From contig JAACJM010000050.1 in the NCBI GenBank assembly GCA_013368315.1, positions 1-64,000 on the forward strand: a DNA stretch of 64,000 bases, in the 5' to 3' direction. Made by a program: the position numbers and the translations under genes. The notes beneath the pieces are model-generated. The model was given only the letters and a program-made list of their open reading frames with translations. It had not been told where the DNA came from and did not search any database. Numbering within the stretch: position 1 is the stretch's first letter; every line of letters begins with the position of its first letter. This stretch comes from Tetrapyrgos nigripes. Its lineage: Eukaryota; Basidiomycota; Agaricomycetes; Agaricales; Campanellaceae. Below, one piece after another: positions 32,490-43,254 of this stretch.

Positions 32490-33430
32490 ATGAGGAGAGC
32501 GTCGAAGCCTAGGTGGACTGGATACGTGAAATACGGGTCCACGGGGTACAGGATGCAAGGTACGGGATATGGGATATGAAAAAAAGTTCAGGACAAGTTC
32601 ACAAGTCCAAAGGTCCAAAAGAGAAAGAGACCAGAGACCGAGACCGAAGATGTCGACGAGGAAGGAGGAAGGGTATCGAGGAGGGAGGGTGCCGAGGGGA
32701 GACGAAGGAAGAAATAAGATATCGAGACCGAAACCGAAACCGAGGACGAGGACGAGGACGATAACAAGGAAGAGAAAGAAAAGAGGTCTTGTGAGCGATA
32801 ACAACAGGGAAAAGAGAAAGAGAGAGAGTACACACCGAGTCTTCCAAGCATCCTTCTAATATCTTATCTTAGAATCTTCAAATGTAGTGTAGTTTAACCC
32901 AACTTGCAAGTAGAGTAGAAGTGAATGAGAGGTGAGAGCGGGAGCGAGTGAGTAGTCGTAGTTGCAGTAAAGCTCTGACTCAAGAGACTATATGCGTGTG
33001 ATGTGTATGGATCTGCGTGCTTGTGTGTACGTGTGTAAACAGCGTGGTGTTTAATGGGCGTTGTATCAGTGATCACTGTATGACTGTATGGGTTATTGGG
33101 TGCAGCACTGTTGCGATTGTCTGCCTCTGCCGCTGCGAAGATTAGCCTGAAGGGAAGTGATGGCTGATGACGTAATCATAGCAACGTCGTCTTTGATTCT
33201 TTGCCACAAAACGGACGTTACGGTGATTATTTCTTGTCGTCGTACTTTACTACACTCTGTTCAAAGTCAAAAGTTTTCCTGTTGATTTGGTAAAGTCTCC
33301 TCGGCTAGATTGACTGTGACAAACGCACGAGAACCCAGAAACCATGATGCATGATTCCTCGCGATCGAAACCGCGACCCCAAGTCAGCGACTCAAACACT
33401 ACTAAAAGTGCTTCTACTGGGACTGTAAAC
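32490..33430 (+). repeat. GPC1 upstream-region duplicate with exon 1 relic
   Basis: Matches the 5' region of GPC1 (42270-43320): 'gagaccgagaccgaagatg' (32636), 'gggtgccgaggggagacgaa' (32687), the 'tgatgacgtaatcatagcaa' box (33166), and exon 1 words 'actaaaagtgcttctactgg' (33401). The start codon region is altered (ATGATGCATGATTCC), so it is not expressed as GPC1. Confidence 0.8.
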
Positions 33431-33803
33431 TGCGTTGGTTAGGAATAAGCAAGGTCTTCCGACTGTACTGGTGAGGGACGGGGACGGGGACGGGGATGGG
33501 GAGGAAGTAGAGTCGTTGACGCGGCAGGCTGAGTTGGGGTGCCACACGACGACGCGTACTTGCTTTGAGAATCTGGACAATTCCCGACACTCGAGTGAAC
33601 CGTTCCAGTAAATAGTCTAGCACTCCAAGTATAAGTAAGTAGTAGAACAAAGGAATTGCAAGTACGTAGTCGCAGGAAAAGGACATCTCGCCCGGTCCGT
33701 ATATATGTATTAGTACTGTGAAGTGTCACTATGTATGTAGAACTCGAGAAAAAAAGGTAAACCAGCGGCTAAGCCTACAAGGAAGACATCCATCCGAGTC
33801 CGA
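33431..33803 (-). repeat. GPC1 tail fragment plus 3' flank of F1
   Basis: From 33435 to about 33545 the plus strand matches the GPC1 C-terminal coding tail ('ggttaggaataagc', 'gtgagggacggggac'), joined directly to the exon 1 relic. From 33550 on it is the F-gene 3'-flank repeat ('gacactcgagtgaac', 'cccggtccgtat'), which recurs beside nearly every F gene. Confidence 0.75.
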
Positions 33804-34987
33804 CTACATATGAGGAAGATACCTAGTCCAGTCAATGTCACGATATGCATCTGAAGGTAAAGAGCGGAGAGTTGTGAAGGTAATGGTGAGAAGTATCAGC
33901 CTACATACAACGTAGAGCGGTATTCCAATATACATGATCCTACCTACGAACTGAAAGATACATTGAATGTAACCCAAAAATCGGAACCTTTGTAGCAGGG
34001 AATGCCAGTCGAGGTCTTCCCAGTTGTAACACGTAGTCGATTCAGGTAGGAAAGCGAACGGAAAAAGTGCGACGAACGCTGCGCTAATTCTCCACATCAT
34101 TTGTTCGGTCGAGGTGGGAAATGAGAAGTTCCATGCGAAACAATCGATGGCGCCGAATATGCAAGCAGCCAAGAATGCCACACTAACCAATGTTGTGCCC
34201 TCTGCGCCAGGCCTAGCCCCGTCTGCCCAAATGATTGGAACAGATACCGACTCATCCCGATTGGGGTAATGATTTCCAAAAAGCAAGTCCACGAAGTTCG
34301 AAGATACAAAAGGCTGACACCAGGATATTGTTGAAGATATTGATATGTCTTCTGGTCCAGGACCAATCATAATTGGCCTCTGAACGTCAAGAGGTTTGTA
34401 CCACCATAATCCATACACCAATAGGTTTAGAATCGCAAAGCCGACCGTGGCTATCTCTAGCGCAGTGATAGGCAGGTGCTGAATACGCCTGGTGAGGATT
34501 TGGAATAGAAATCACGAAGTCTGTAGAAGAGCCAGTCCCTTGGACACCGCGTCACCTTTGCTCTTGTCTTCGATATCCTGAACCTTGGCTGCCCTGATCT
34601 CACGTAGAATTTCTTTTGTCAGCTGGGAGGGTGAAGTTATCGGATGATGGTCTTGACGAGTGACAAAGCCACCCATCGAAATGAAGAACCCATGAGTCAT
34701 TGAGAGGTCATGATCTATAATCAAGGGAATAAGAGACCGAAAAACAAATGTGACCGGTAAATACCTTTGGAGAATCTCCTTGCTACTATAAACTGACGCA
34801 GCGCAAAAAGTACCATCATTTCTGGAGCTATGACCGCTATGACCATCAGGAAACATCGTCTGAGCGCTATGGAGATACGCCCGCAGTGCGGTGGAGGTAC
34901 GTTTGGATGGACAGAGACCCATGTACATGCGAAGATGGTGACGACGCAGCCCCAAGTGATGTCGTTGCATGAGGAATCTGAGGCCAT
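33804..34987 (-). pseudogene. F1: F-family membrane protein, one nonsense codon
   Basis: Exons 34987-34765 and 34714-33804 with the family's 50 bp intron. Exon 1 lacks nine codons (NDCRKLYDI) found in other members. In exon 2 the Trp codon after ALLQTS is TGA (34512-34514); everything after it is open down to TRYLPHM. Without the stop the protein would be 377 residues. The central variable segment is DISISSTISWCQPFVSS followed by NFVDLLFGNHYPNRDESVSV. It is either a very young pseudogene or a readthrough case. Confidence 0.8.
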
Positions 34988-35735
34988 TCTTTGGGTGTTC
35001 CTGGTAGCGAGGGTAGAAGATGCGCAATCAAGAGATTGAGGCGCATTAGATTGGCCTTAAGACTTGTTACTCAAAGCACGCAGCGACCACGCTGCATGGG
35101 GGCTGCGTAACGGACATTCCACCGACCAGCTGAAGCTGTAGAAGAGCTGTTCAAAGCATAGTACAAGGTTTGATCATTCCTATCATTAATTGATAGCTGA
35201 GTTGATGATGGACGAAATCCTCACCTCGTGGCTCTATTTTTATAGACGGAGACTACTTATGTCCATGTATCCACTGACTGAGAGCTCGGAGAAGAATGAA
35301 GTTTGCAGCGAGGGTTGTTCACTCTTTGAAAAGAGGTCCGGTCGGTATCGTGAGTGTTTGACAGCAATATTGATGTGTTTGATTGATAGTTGGTAGACAC
35401 CGAGGAAGCGTTTGCAGAGAAGAGTCAAAGGACGGGGAAGAAGAACGAGCAAGTGGGACACAAGTTAACGCGCAGACAACGGTGCAGATGGTGGTAAGGG
35501 TAAGAAGCAAGCAGTATGGCGGCTACCGCGCGTGAACCAATTCTCGACACTCGAGTGAACTCCAGTAAACACAGCACTGTAAGTAAGTAGGTAGTGGAAC
35601 AAAGCAAGTAAATACGTAGTCACAGAAAAAGGACATCTAGCCCGGTCCATATGTAGTGTGAAGTGTCACTATGTAGCACCGACAAAAAAAAAAAAAAAAG
35701 GTAAACCAGTTACGAGGAAGAAATTCGTCCGAGTT
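34988..35735 (-). promoter_or_regulatory. F1 upstream region, then F2 3' flank
   Basis: Reading on the minus strand, F1 is preceded by a conserved ~500 bp block: TATA-like TATAAAAATAGAG (about 35233-35246), then GTGAGGATTTCGTCC, GAACAGCTCTTCTACAGC and GTTACGCAGCC before the ATG. A frame with a signal-like hydrophobic stretch (LTLTTICTVVCALTCVPLA) lies at 35510-35319 but lacks its own ATG. The rest (35530-35735) is the F 3'-flank repeat belonging to F2, with an A run at 35686. Confidence 0.5.
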
Positions 35736-36934
35736 CTACATATGAGGAAGATAATTAGTCCAGCCAATGCCACGGTATGCATCTTGAGATAAAGAGCGGA
35801 GTGTTGTGAAAGCAATAGTGAGAAGTATCAGCCTACATGCAACGTAGAATAGTGACCCAATCACAAAAATGATTGCTACGAACAAAACGATGCAAAGTAA
35901 CCCTTTTCGCAGGGACTGCCAGTCTCGGCCGTCCAACATGTGATGGGCAGCCAATACAGGTGGAAAAACGGACGGAGACAGTGCGACGAACGCTGCGCTA
36001 ATTCTCCACATCATTTGTTCGGTCGAGGTGGGGAACGAGAAGTTCCATGAGAAACAGTGGATGGCGCCGAAAAGGCAAGCAACCATGGATCCCACAACAA
36101 AGATTACGAAGTCTGTTTGACCCCACTTGACCGTGCCTGCCCATGAAGTTGGAACAGATGTCGATTCCTCCGGATCGTTGGGAGCAGCTCCTAAAACCAA
36201 AAACTTCAAGAAATTCAAAATCTGTACAAATAAAAACCACTGACGCCAGAATGTTTCAGGTATTTCGTATTCTTCTGGTCCAGGACCAATCATAATTGAT
36301 CTTTGAACGTCAAGAAGCATGTACTACCATAATCCATACACGAACAAGTTTGGAACCGCAAAAGCGACCGTGGATATCTCTAGCCCAGTGATAGGCAGGT
36401 GCTGAATGGCCCTGGTGAGGATTTGGACTAGAAACCACGAAGTCTGTACAAGAGCCAGTCCCTTGGATACCGCGTCACCTTTGCTCTTGTCTTCGATATC
36501 CTGAGCCTTGGTTGCCCTGATATCTGCTAGGATTTCTTCTGTGAACTGTTCCGGCTCAACGATGGGATGATGACCCTGACGAGTGACAAAGCCACCCATC
36601 GAAATGAAGAATCCATGGGTCAGAGAGAGGGCGTACTCTAGTCGTCGGTCAATAAGACCACCAAAAATAAAATAGACAGGAGGATACCTTTGGAGTATTT
36701 CTTCGCTCTTATAAACTGACGCAGCGCAAAACCTGCCATCATCTCTGGGGCTATGACTGCTACGACCATCAAGAAGCATCGTCTGAGTGCTATGGAGGTA
36801 CCCTCGCAGTGCGGAGGTACGTTTGGATGGACAGAGATCCACGTGCACGCGAAGATGGTGACGACGTAGCCCCAAATGATGTCGAAAAGCTTTCGACAGT
36901 CGTTGATGTCGTTGCATGAGGAATCTGAGGCCAT
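35736..36934 (-). pseudogene. F2: F-family membrane protein, one nonsense codon
   Basis: Exons 36934-36688 and 36637-35736, with a 50 bp intron. The second Trp of the family motif YGLWWYKPLDV is TAG (36324-36326); otherwise both exons are open over 382 codons. Its variable segment (EYEIPETFWRQWFLF, then VQILNFLKFLVLGAAPNDPE) differs from its neighbours while the ends match them closely. As in F1, a single G-to-A change on the coding strand created the stop. Confidence 0.8.
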
Positions 36935-37628
36935 TCTTTAGGTGTTCTTGGAAGAGAGGGTGGAAGAAACGCAGGAAAGAGTACCTGCCAGCTAAAGCTG
37001 TAGAAGAGCTGTTCAAAAAGTATGGCAAGGTTTGATCATTCCTATCGTTAATTATAGCTGAGCTGATGAGGGACGAAAATCTTCACCTCGTGGCTCCGTT
37101 TTCATAGACAGAGACTACTTATGTCCATGTATCTGCTGACTGAGAGCCCGGAGAAGAATGAGGTTTGCAACTGGCAGAGTTGATCACTTTTGTTGAGAAG
37201 ATGTATGCCGCGTGAGGTCCGGTATCATGAGTGCTTGACCAATGACAACAATGTTGATGTGTTTGATAGATTGATAGACACCGAGGAAGCAGTTGCAGGG
37301 AAGAGTCAAAGGACGGGGAAGAAGAACGAGCAAGTGAGACAGAAGTTAACGCGCAGGCAACGGTGAAGATGGTGGTAAGAGGCAAGTAGTTCGGCGGCTA
37401 CCAGCAGCTAGTATCGCGTGCGAATCAATTCCCGACACTCGAATGAACTCCAGTAAATACAGCACTGTAAGTAAGTAGGTAGCGGAACAAAGCAAGTAAG
37501 TACGTAGTCACAGAAAAAGGACATCTAGCCCGGTCCGTATGTAGTGTGAAGTGTCACTATTTAGCACTCGAGCAAAAAAAGAAAAAGAAAAAGGTAAACT
37601 AGCTACGAGGAAGTCATCCATGCAAGTC
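36935..37628 (-). promoter_or_regulatory. F2 upstream region, then F3 3' flank
   Basis: The same layout as upstream of F1. The TATA-like site is weaker (TATGAAAACGGAG, about 37092-37106). The signal-like stretch (PLTTIFTVACALTSVSLA) is at about 37382-37330. The F 3'-flank repeat follows from about 37430. Confidence 0.5.
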
Positions 37629-38849
37629 CTAGTACATATGAGGAAGATACATAGTCCAGTCAACGTCATGATATGCATCTGGAGGTAAAGAGCGGAGAGT
37701 TGTGAAAGTAATAGTGAGAAGTATCAGCCTACATACTACGTAGAGCGGTACTCCAATACACATAATGGTTGCAAACACATAGATGCATCGTAGAAACAAT
37801 TGACAGGAACGTAAAAATGGGAATCTTTTTAGCAAGGACTGCCAGTCGAGGTCATCCAAGACGTGATCCGTAGCCGATACAAGTAAAAAAAAGAACGGAT
37901 ACAGTGCGACGAACGCTGCGCTCATTCTCCACATCGTTTGTTCGGTCGAGGTGGGGAATGAGAAGTTCCATGCGAAACAGTGGATAGCACCGAATAGGCA
38001 AGCCACAGTGGTTGTCACAACGCAATACACCATGTACCCTACTCGTTCCGATTTCAAATATCCTGCCCACTGAATTGGACCAGATATCGATTCTTCCGGA
38101 TCCGGATCGTAGCTAGTAAGATCAGCAATCTGTACTACAGGTGAAAACCGCTGACACCGGAATGTTGCAGGTGTTTCTACTTCTGGTCCAGGACCAATCA
38201 TAATTGGCCTTTGAACGTCAAGAGGTTTGCACCACCATAATCCGTACACCAACAGGTTTAGAATTGCAAAACCGACCGTGGCTATCTCTAGCACAGTGAT
38301 AGGCAGGTGCTGAATGGCCCTAGTGAAGATTTGGAGTAGAAACCACGAAGTCTGTAGAAGTGCAAGTCCTTTGGATACCGCGTCGCCTTTGCTCTTGTCT
38401 TCGATATCGTGAACCTTGGTTGCCTTGATCTCGCGTAGAATTTCTTTTGTCAGCTGGTGGCGTAAAGTTATTGGATGATGGCCTTGACGAGTGACAAAGC
38501 CACCCATCGAAATAAAGAATCCATGGGTCAGAGAGAGGTTGTACTCTATAATCGAGAGAATAAGAAATCAAAAGAGAAAATAGACAGGAAAAACTTTACC
38601 TTTGGAGTATTTCCTTGCTACTATAAACTGACGCAGCGCAAAAAATATCATCATCTCTGGAGCTATGACCGCTATGACCATCAGGGAAAATCGCCTGAGA
38701 ACTATCGAAATAGGTCCGAAATGCGGTGGAGGTACGTTTGGATGGACAGAGATCCATGTGCACGCGAAGATGGTGACGACGCAGCCCCAAATGATGTCGA
38801 AAAGCTTTCGACAGTCGTTGATGTCGTTGCATGAGGAATCTGAGACCAT
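37629..38849 (-). CDS. F3: F-family multi-pass membrane protein, intact
   Basis: Exons 38849-38600 and 38545-37629 (54 bp intron, phase 1) give 388 residues. Family features: DIIWGCVVTIFACTWISVHP (TM1), a second helix around VIAPEMMIFFALRQF, the charged block DIEDKSKGDAVSKGLALLQT, a helix pair near ITVLEIATVGFAILNLLVYG and the motif LWWCKPLDVQRP. Then comes the variable segment (VETPATFRCQRFSPVVQIAD), ACLFGAIHCFAWNFSFPTST, and a last helix ending TTLRSLPPDAYHDVDW. About seven helices are expected. The start is ATGGTCTCA, against ATGGCCTCA in most copies. I know this architecture as an uncharacterised fungal family without an assigned function; related proteins occur widely in Agaricomycetes. 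Confidence 0.8.
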
Positions 38850-39005
38850 TCTTTAGGTGTCCTTGGATGAGAGAGTGGAAGGAACGCAAGTAAGAGCACC
38901 TGCCAGCTAAAGCTGTAGAAGAGCTGTTCAAAAAGCACAAGGTTTGATCATTCCTATCGTTAATTATAGCTGAGCTGATGAGGGACGAAATCCTCCTTTT
39001 AAGGC
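38850..39005 (-). promoter_or_regulatory. F3 upstream region, truncated
   Basis: Only the proximal ~145 bases of the conserved F upstream block remain ('ctgtagaagagctgttc', 'gggacgaaatcctc'). The TATA-like part and everything beyond are replaced by GPC1 5' flank, so F3 may have a changed promoter. Confidence 0.5.
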
Positions 39006-40379
39006 CCCAGGTACGAGAAGGGTTATTGAGCGAGAACGAAGGAAGAGATCAAGAGGTATTGTGACAAGTATAGGCTTCGATAACAGAGAGTAAATCCTGA
39101 GACTTCTAGTCATCCCAACTTGCAAGTAGACGTGAATGAGCCCAGCGAGTAGTTGCGCGTGATGTGTATGAATCTGCGTGCTTTTGTGCGTACGTGTGTA
39201 AACGGCGTAGGGTCTAATGGATGTTGTATGGGCGTTGTATCGGTGATCACTGACTACGGGCTTTGGGTGCTGTTGCGTTGTCTGCCTGTAGCTTCAAGTA
39301 CGGATCAGTGGTGCCGGTGAAAGGGAAATGATGACGTAATCATAGCGTTCTTTTCAAGTTCTAAGTTCGTTCTTACCGTTTTTTTGGCAGTCTATTAGAT
39401 TCTTCTGCCACAAAACGGACGTTACTTACGGTGTTACCTTGTAATTATTTCTTGTCGCCATACTTTACTCTGGAGGCTGTTCAAAGTTTTTTCCTGTTGT
39501 TTTGGTAAACACCAACCTCAGTCAGATAAGAACCAGAGAGGAAAGACACGTTCGGGTTTCTTGTTCTTATCACCCTATACGTATACTTGTGGGTTGTCTG
39601 ACATATTCCTTCCTTTCTCTGAAAACTGTAGATCCCACTGCACAAACACGAGTTCCTGATGTTACGACTTACGCCTGGTGATACCGACCAACTTCCACGG
39701 CCGCGACTACGACTACGACTACGGTAACAACGGTCGCTTCTTGCTTGCTCTAGAGACTAGAATCCAAGTACAAGTACTAGTCTCCTCGGCTGAATTGATG
39801 ACAAACGCAACAAGAACCCAAAATCAGAACCATTGCACCTCGAAAACGCTAAAAATGCATCTACTGGGACCGTAAACTGCGAATGTTCTTCCGACTGTCG
39901 CTCTCGACGTTACTTGCAACTTACACCAGACACCGGCTACGACTATGATAACTTATAACGGCCGCTTCCTGCTCAAGTATCCAAGTACGAGTCTCTTCGG
40001 CTAGATTGACGACAAACACACGCACGAGAAACCCAGAAATCATGGCTCCTCGAAAACGTGGTCCCAACTCGGCCTCTAACTCAGCTAAAATTGCTTCTAC
40101 TGGAGGGAGAAGTAGAGTCATTGACATGGCAGGCCGAGTTGGGGTGCCACACTTGCTTTGAGAATCCGGGCAATTCCCGACGACACTCGAGTGAACTCCA
40201 GAGTAAATACAGCACTGTAAGTAAGTAGGTAGTGAAACAAAGCAAGTAAGTGCGTACTACGTAGTCACAGAAAAAAGACACCTAGCCCGGTCCGTATGCA
40301 GTGTGAAGGGCTACTGTATATGTAGCACTCGAGAAAGAAAAAAGGTAAACCAGTTATGAGGAAGACATCCATTCGAGTC
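39006..40379 (+). repeat. Two GPC1 head relics, GPC1 tail and F4 3' flank
   Basis: 39006-39640 matches GPC1 upstream DNA, including 'gatgacgtaatcatagcg' (39331). The promoter-proximal block and exon 1 remnant then occur twice in tandem: 39680-39900 ('cgaaaacgctaaaaatgcat') and 39905-40110, the latter with an intact ATGGCTCCTCGAAAACG (40041). The second runs directly into the GPC1 C-terminal tail ('gggagaagtagagtcattg', 40102), then the F 3'-flank repeat (40160-40379). Confidence 0.8.
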
Positions 40380-41603
40380 CTACATATGAGGGAGATACCT
40401 AGTCCAATCAATGTCATGATATGCATCTGCAGGTAAGGAGCGGAGAGTTGTGAGAGTAATAGAGAGAAGTATCAATCTGCATACAACGTAGGATGGTAGT
40501 CCAGTCAACGCAATGATTGCTATGAACACGATCCTTTCTAGAAACAGTGTAAAATAAAGTAAAAGTCGGAACCTTTTTAGCAGGGACCGCCAGGAGTCGA
40601 GGTCGTCCGCGATGAGACCGGTAGTCGTTCCAAGTACAAAAACGAACGGAAACAGTGCGATGAAAGCTGCGCTAATCCTCCACATCATTTGTTCGGTCGA
40701 GGTAGGGAATGAGAAATTCCATGCGAAACAGTGGATGGCGCCGAATATCGAAGCAGCAATGAATGCCGCAACACCAGACATTATGAACTCTGCTTGGCCC
40801 AAGTTTCCTACGGGTACCCAAACAATTGGAACAGATATCGATTCCTCCGGCTCGCAGCTATATTGTCCAAAAACCAAGTCCATAAATTTACGGAATGAAA
40901 ACCACTGACGCCAGGATGTTGCAGATATTTCGTATTCTCCTGGTCCAGGACCAATCATAATTGGCCTTTGAACGTCAAGAGGTTTGTACCACCATAATCC
41001 ATACACCAACAGGTTTAGAATCGCAAAAGCGACAGTGGCTATCTCTAGCTCACTGATAGGCAAGTGCTGAATGGCCCTGGTGAGGATTTGGACTAGAAAC
41101 CACAAAGTCTGCAGAAGAGCCAGTCCCTTGGATACCGCGTCGCCTTTGCTCTTGTCTTCGATATCCTGAACCTTGGTTGCTCTGATCTCGGATAGAATTT
41201 CTTCTGTCAGCTGGTCGGGTAAGATAATCGGATGATGACCTTGACGAGTGACAAAGCCCCCCATCGAAATGAAGAATCCATGGGCCAGAGAGAGGGCGTG
41301 CTCTAGTCATCGGTCAATAAGAATTCAAAAGAGAAAATAGACAGGAAAAATACCTTTGGAGTATTTCCTTGCTACCATAAACTGACGCAGGGCAAAAAGT
41401 ACCATCAGCTCTGGAGCTATGACTGCTACGACCATCAGGAAACATCGTCTGAATATTATGGAGATACGCCCGCTGTCCGGTGGAGGTACGTTTGGATGGA
41501 CAGAGACCCAAGTGCACGCGAAGACGGTGACGAGACATCCCCAAACGATGTCGTAGAGCTTTCGACAGTCGTTGATGTCGTTGCATGAGGAATCTGAGGC
41601 CAT
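40380..41603 (-). CDS. F4: F-family multi-pass membrane protein, intact
   Basis: Exons 41603-41354 and 41302-40380 (51 bp intron) give 390 residues. Start ATGGCCTCAGATTCC, with TM1 in DIVWGCLVTVFACTWVSVHP. The conserved DIEDKSKGDAVSKGLALLQT and YGLWWYKPLDVQRP are present. The variable segment (EYEISATSWRQWFSFRKFMD) resembles F9 more than its neighbours, and the C-terminus is RSLPADAYHDIDWTRYLPHM. Function unknown. No upstream TATA as clear as that of F1, but CTATAAAGTGAGG lies at about 41812-41824. Confidence 0.8.
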
Positions 41604-41949
41604 TCTTTGGGTATTCTTGGAAGAGAGGGAGGAAGGAACGCAAGCAAGAGATTGAGTCGCATTAGAATGACCTTAAGACTTGTTACTCAAAGCACCCGGC
41701 GACTACACTGCATGGGGGCTGCGTAATAGACATTCCACTCCAACAGTACAAGATTTGAAAATTTGACCATTCCTATCGTTAATTACACACTGAGCTAATG
41801 AGGGATGAAATCCTCACTTTATAGCTCCGACTGAGACTAGTTCCATGTATTCGCCGTCAACCGAGAGCTCGGAGAACAATGAGGTTTGCAACGACGGTTG
41901 ATCACTTTAGTTGAGAGACATGGTAATAAAAAAAAACGATATGATCCTA
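41604..41949 (-). promoter_or_regulatory. F4 upstream region
   Basis: The conserved F upstream block, shorter than at F1, ending in a small A-rich tract (41928-41938) before the F5 fragment. Confidence 0.5.
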
Positions 41950-42280
41950 AGCGAAGCGTCCATCCGAGTCCTACATATGAGGAAGAGACCTTGTCCAGTC
42001 AATATCACGAAATGCATCTGGAGATAAGGAACGGAGAGTCGTGAAAGTAAGAGTGAGAAGTATCAGTCTGCATACAACATAGAGCGATAGACAAGCTAGA
42101 CCGGCTACTAGCCATGAAAACCATCAATGTGATGGCAAAATTGCAACGCCTGCCAGTTATAATGTTGACTAGGAACCAAGATGTTTGAAGGAGGGCTATC
42201 CCTTTAGACACTGCGTTGCCTTCGCTAATGTCTTTGATGTCCTGAGCCTCGGTTGTCCTGATCTTCGACATAAAGCCTAG
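41950..42280 (-). pseudogene. F5: F-family fragment
   Basis: The minus strand has RTTEAQDIKDISEGNAVSKG, ALLQTSWFLVNIIT, and then after a large internal deletion the C-terminal LYVVCRLILLTLTFTTLRSL. Exon 1 is missing; GPC1 5' flank takes its place. Confidence 0.8.
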
Positions 42281-43254
42281 GTAGACTTGATACTAAAAAG
42301 TCCAAAAGAAGCCAGAGACCGAGACCGAAGATGAGGAACCGGATACGAGGTATCAAGGAGGGGTGCCGAGGGGAGACGAAGGAAGAGAAGAGGTCTTGTG
42401 AGCAAGAACAGGCCTCGATAGACGATAACAAGAGGTGCGGGAAATGATATATGATTCAAGAGGTCGGCGTAAGTGGCAACGTCAGCTGCCAGAGCAATGG
42501 CGCGTAGATATTTGAGGTGAACGGTGTCGGTGAATGAGTCCGATTTGGGCAAGGACGGAAAACGTCCCTTGAGATACAAAACCTGCAGTTTAGGCATATC
42601 ACCAAGGACCTTGGCAATCGTTTAAATAGTTGTATTAGTGGAGACCACAAAGTGAGAGTCGGAGGCTTTTAAACCAAAGGCACAGATTCCTGAATGGCAA
42701 GCAAAGTTGAAGCAAATGGCAGGAAATACCTGTCCAACTCTCTGATACGGGGAGTACACACCGAGTCTCTCAATCATCCCGACTCGTCAAGTAGACGTGA
42801 CTGATGGTTATGGGTCTGCGGCTCCGATTGGGTGAAAGTGAAGGGAAGTGATGATGTAATCATAGCAACGTTCCTCTTCTCGTTTTGGCAATCCTGGCCA
42901 TTTGCCACACAACGGACGTTACCTTGTGATTATTTCTTGTCGTCATACTCTGTTCAAAAGTTTTCCTGTTGCTTTGGTCAACACCAACGGTCAACTTTTG
43001 GGCTAGAACCAGAACCAGTCAAGAAAGACACGTTCGTGTTCTTTTTTCTTATCACCTATATACGTATACCTGTTCTGACATTCCTTTCTCCCAAAACTGC
43101 TAGACCCCACAAACACGAGTCTTTACGTTACCACCGACACCGACTTCAACGACCGCGACTACGATAACAACGGCCGCTTCTTGCTCTAGTATCCAAGTAC
43201 TAGTCTCCTCGGCTACATTGACAACAAACGCACACGCACGAGAACCCAGTAACC
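42281..43254 (+). promoter_or_regulatory. GPC1 upstream region
   Basis: Source of the flank seen again at 32.5-33.4 and 39.0-40.0 kb. The box TGATGATGTAATCATAGC (42848) corresponds to TGATGACGTAATCATAGC in the other two copies; the latter contains the CRE/ATF-type TGACGTAA. A pyrimidine-rich stretch (43035-43095) precedes the ATG. No TATA box was seen. Confidence 0.45.

Noticed and set aside
31708..32804. Several 80-150 codon hydrophobic frames between OST2 and F1
   Set aside because: All derive from purine- or pyrimidine-rich low-complexity DNA. Part of the interval (from 32.49 kb) is duplicated GPC1 upstream DNA, where the frames are not conserved.
33804..36934. F1 and F2 as intact selenoprotein-like or recoded genes
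   Set aside because: One stop is TGA and the other TAG, both at Trp positions of paralogues, and no recoding element was seen. Simple nonsense mutation is the default; editing is mentioned only as a testable idea.
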